A DNA stretch of 5,783 nucleotides from Betaproteobacteria bacterium (GTDB lineage Bacteria > Pseudomonadota > Gammaproteobacteria > Burkholderiales > SG8-39). Of the stretch, positions 5,607 through 5,783 are shown piece by piece. Each line of letters begins with the position of its first letter. The first letter of the stretch is position 1. The stretch covers positions 1 through 5,783 of the forward strand of contig JAOUGZ010000199.1 in assembly GCA_029865405.1 (NCBI GenBank), in the 5' to 3' direction. A program made the position numbers and the translations under genes. A model generated the notes under the pieces. That model saw only the letters and a list, made by a program, of their open reading frames with translations. It searched no databases and was not told where the DNA came from.

Positions 5607-5783
5607 ACAAGCTTCTTCAGCCCCTTCACCTTCGCCGAGAAGCGGTGGCGCTTGAGCTCGCGCGCGAGCGACGCCCCGCCCGTCATGTAGTTCAGCATCA
5701 GCACGCGCCGCTCGCCGACGAACTTGTGGTGGCCGTGCCAGCCGTTCGGCTTCACTTCGAAGATCACCAGGGTGCCCGCGGTC
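5597..5783 (-). CDS. Probable 2-oxoglutarate/Fe(II)-dependent oxygenase, C-terminal part (5' end outside window)
   Basis: The last 61 residues are visible, ending in TAG (CTA at 5597-5599 on the plus strand). The segment TLVIFEVKPNGWHGHHKFVG followed by ERRVLMLNYM resembles the end of the double-stranded beta-helix of prolyl-4-hydroxylase-like 2OG/Fe(II) oxygenases. It has a strand, then a His (WHGH) that would be the distal iron ligand, and an Arg ten residues later (RR) that would bind the 2-oxoglutarate carboxylate. The upstream HxD motif lies outside the window, so the call rests on this half-site only. The C-terminal tail is Lys/Arg-rich (KVKGLKKLVGL). It converges on the beta-gene remnant with a six-base gap. 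Codon use is nearly all GC-ending, like the alpha/beta genes and unlike the module between. The substrate is unknown. Confidence 0.65.
   Translation of the reverse strand, partial: TAGTLVIFEVKPNGWHGHHKFVGERRVLMLNYMTGGASLARELKRHRFSAKVKGLKKLVGL

Overview
The window is very GC-rich proteobacterial DNA. A Burkholderiales-like betaproteobacterium is the most natural guess, based on base composition and the ring-hydroxylating oxygenase type, but nothing here fixes the taxonomy. No RNA gene, CRISPR array, transposase or integrase is visible.

Layout. (1) Bases 1-751, plus strand: the 3' end of a Rieske-type aromatic ring-hydroxylating oxygenase alpha subunit, followed with a 4-base overlap by its complete beta subunit (GTG start). 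This is the end of a catabolic operon. (2) Bases 782-2392, minus strand: a secreted (signal peptide) 536-residue TPR-type protein of unknown function with conserved His and Cys motifs. (3) Bases 2393-2533: a 141-base divergent promoter region. (4) Bases 2534-5530, plus strand: a 998-residue soluble regulator with an OmpR/PhoB-type winged helix, a STAND/AAA_16 ATPase and a long TPR-like tail. (5) Bases 5537-5590: a second, slightly different copy of the last 18 codons of the beta-subunit gene (17 residues plus stop). (6) Bases 5597-5783, minus strand: the C-terminal 61 residues of a probable 2-oxoglutarate/Fe(II) oxygenase, running off the window.

The main finding is that the TPR protein/regulator pair sits between two copies of the 3' end of the beta-subunit gene. 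The copies match at 49 of 54 bases and all five differences are silent (stop TGA versus TAG). The enclosed genes also use many more A/T-ending codons than the flanking oxygenase genes. The simplest reading is that a roughly 4.8 kb two-gene module entered the 3' end of the beta gene and left its reading frame intact, separating it from a formerly adjacent convergent oxygenase gene. Loss of most of a tandem oxygenase copy, or a metagenomic assembly join, are the alternatives.

Working together: alpha and beta form the oxygenase component that hydroxylates an aromatic substrate; its electron-transfer partners lie outside the window. The TPR protein and the divergent regulator look like a self-contained regulator/target pair. 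No link between that pair and aromatic catabolism is shown by the sequence beyond position.
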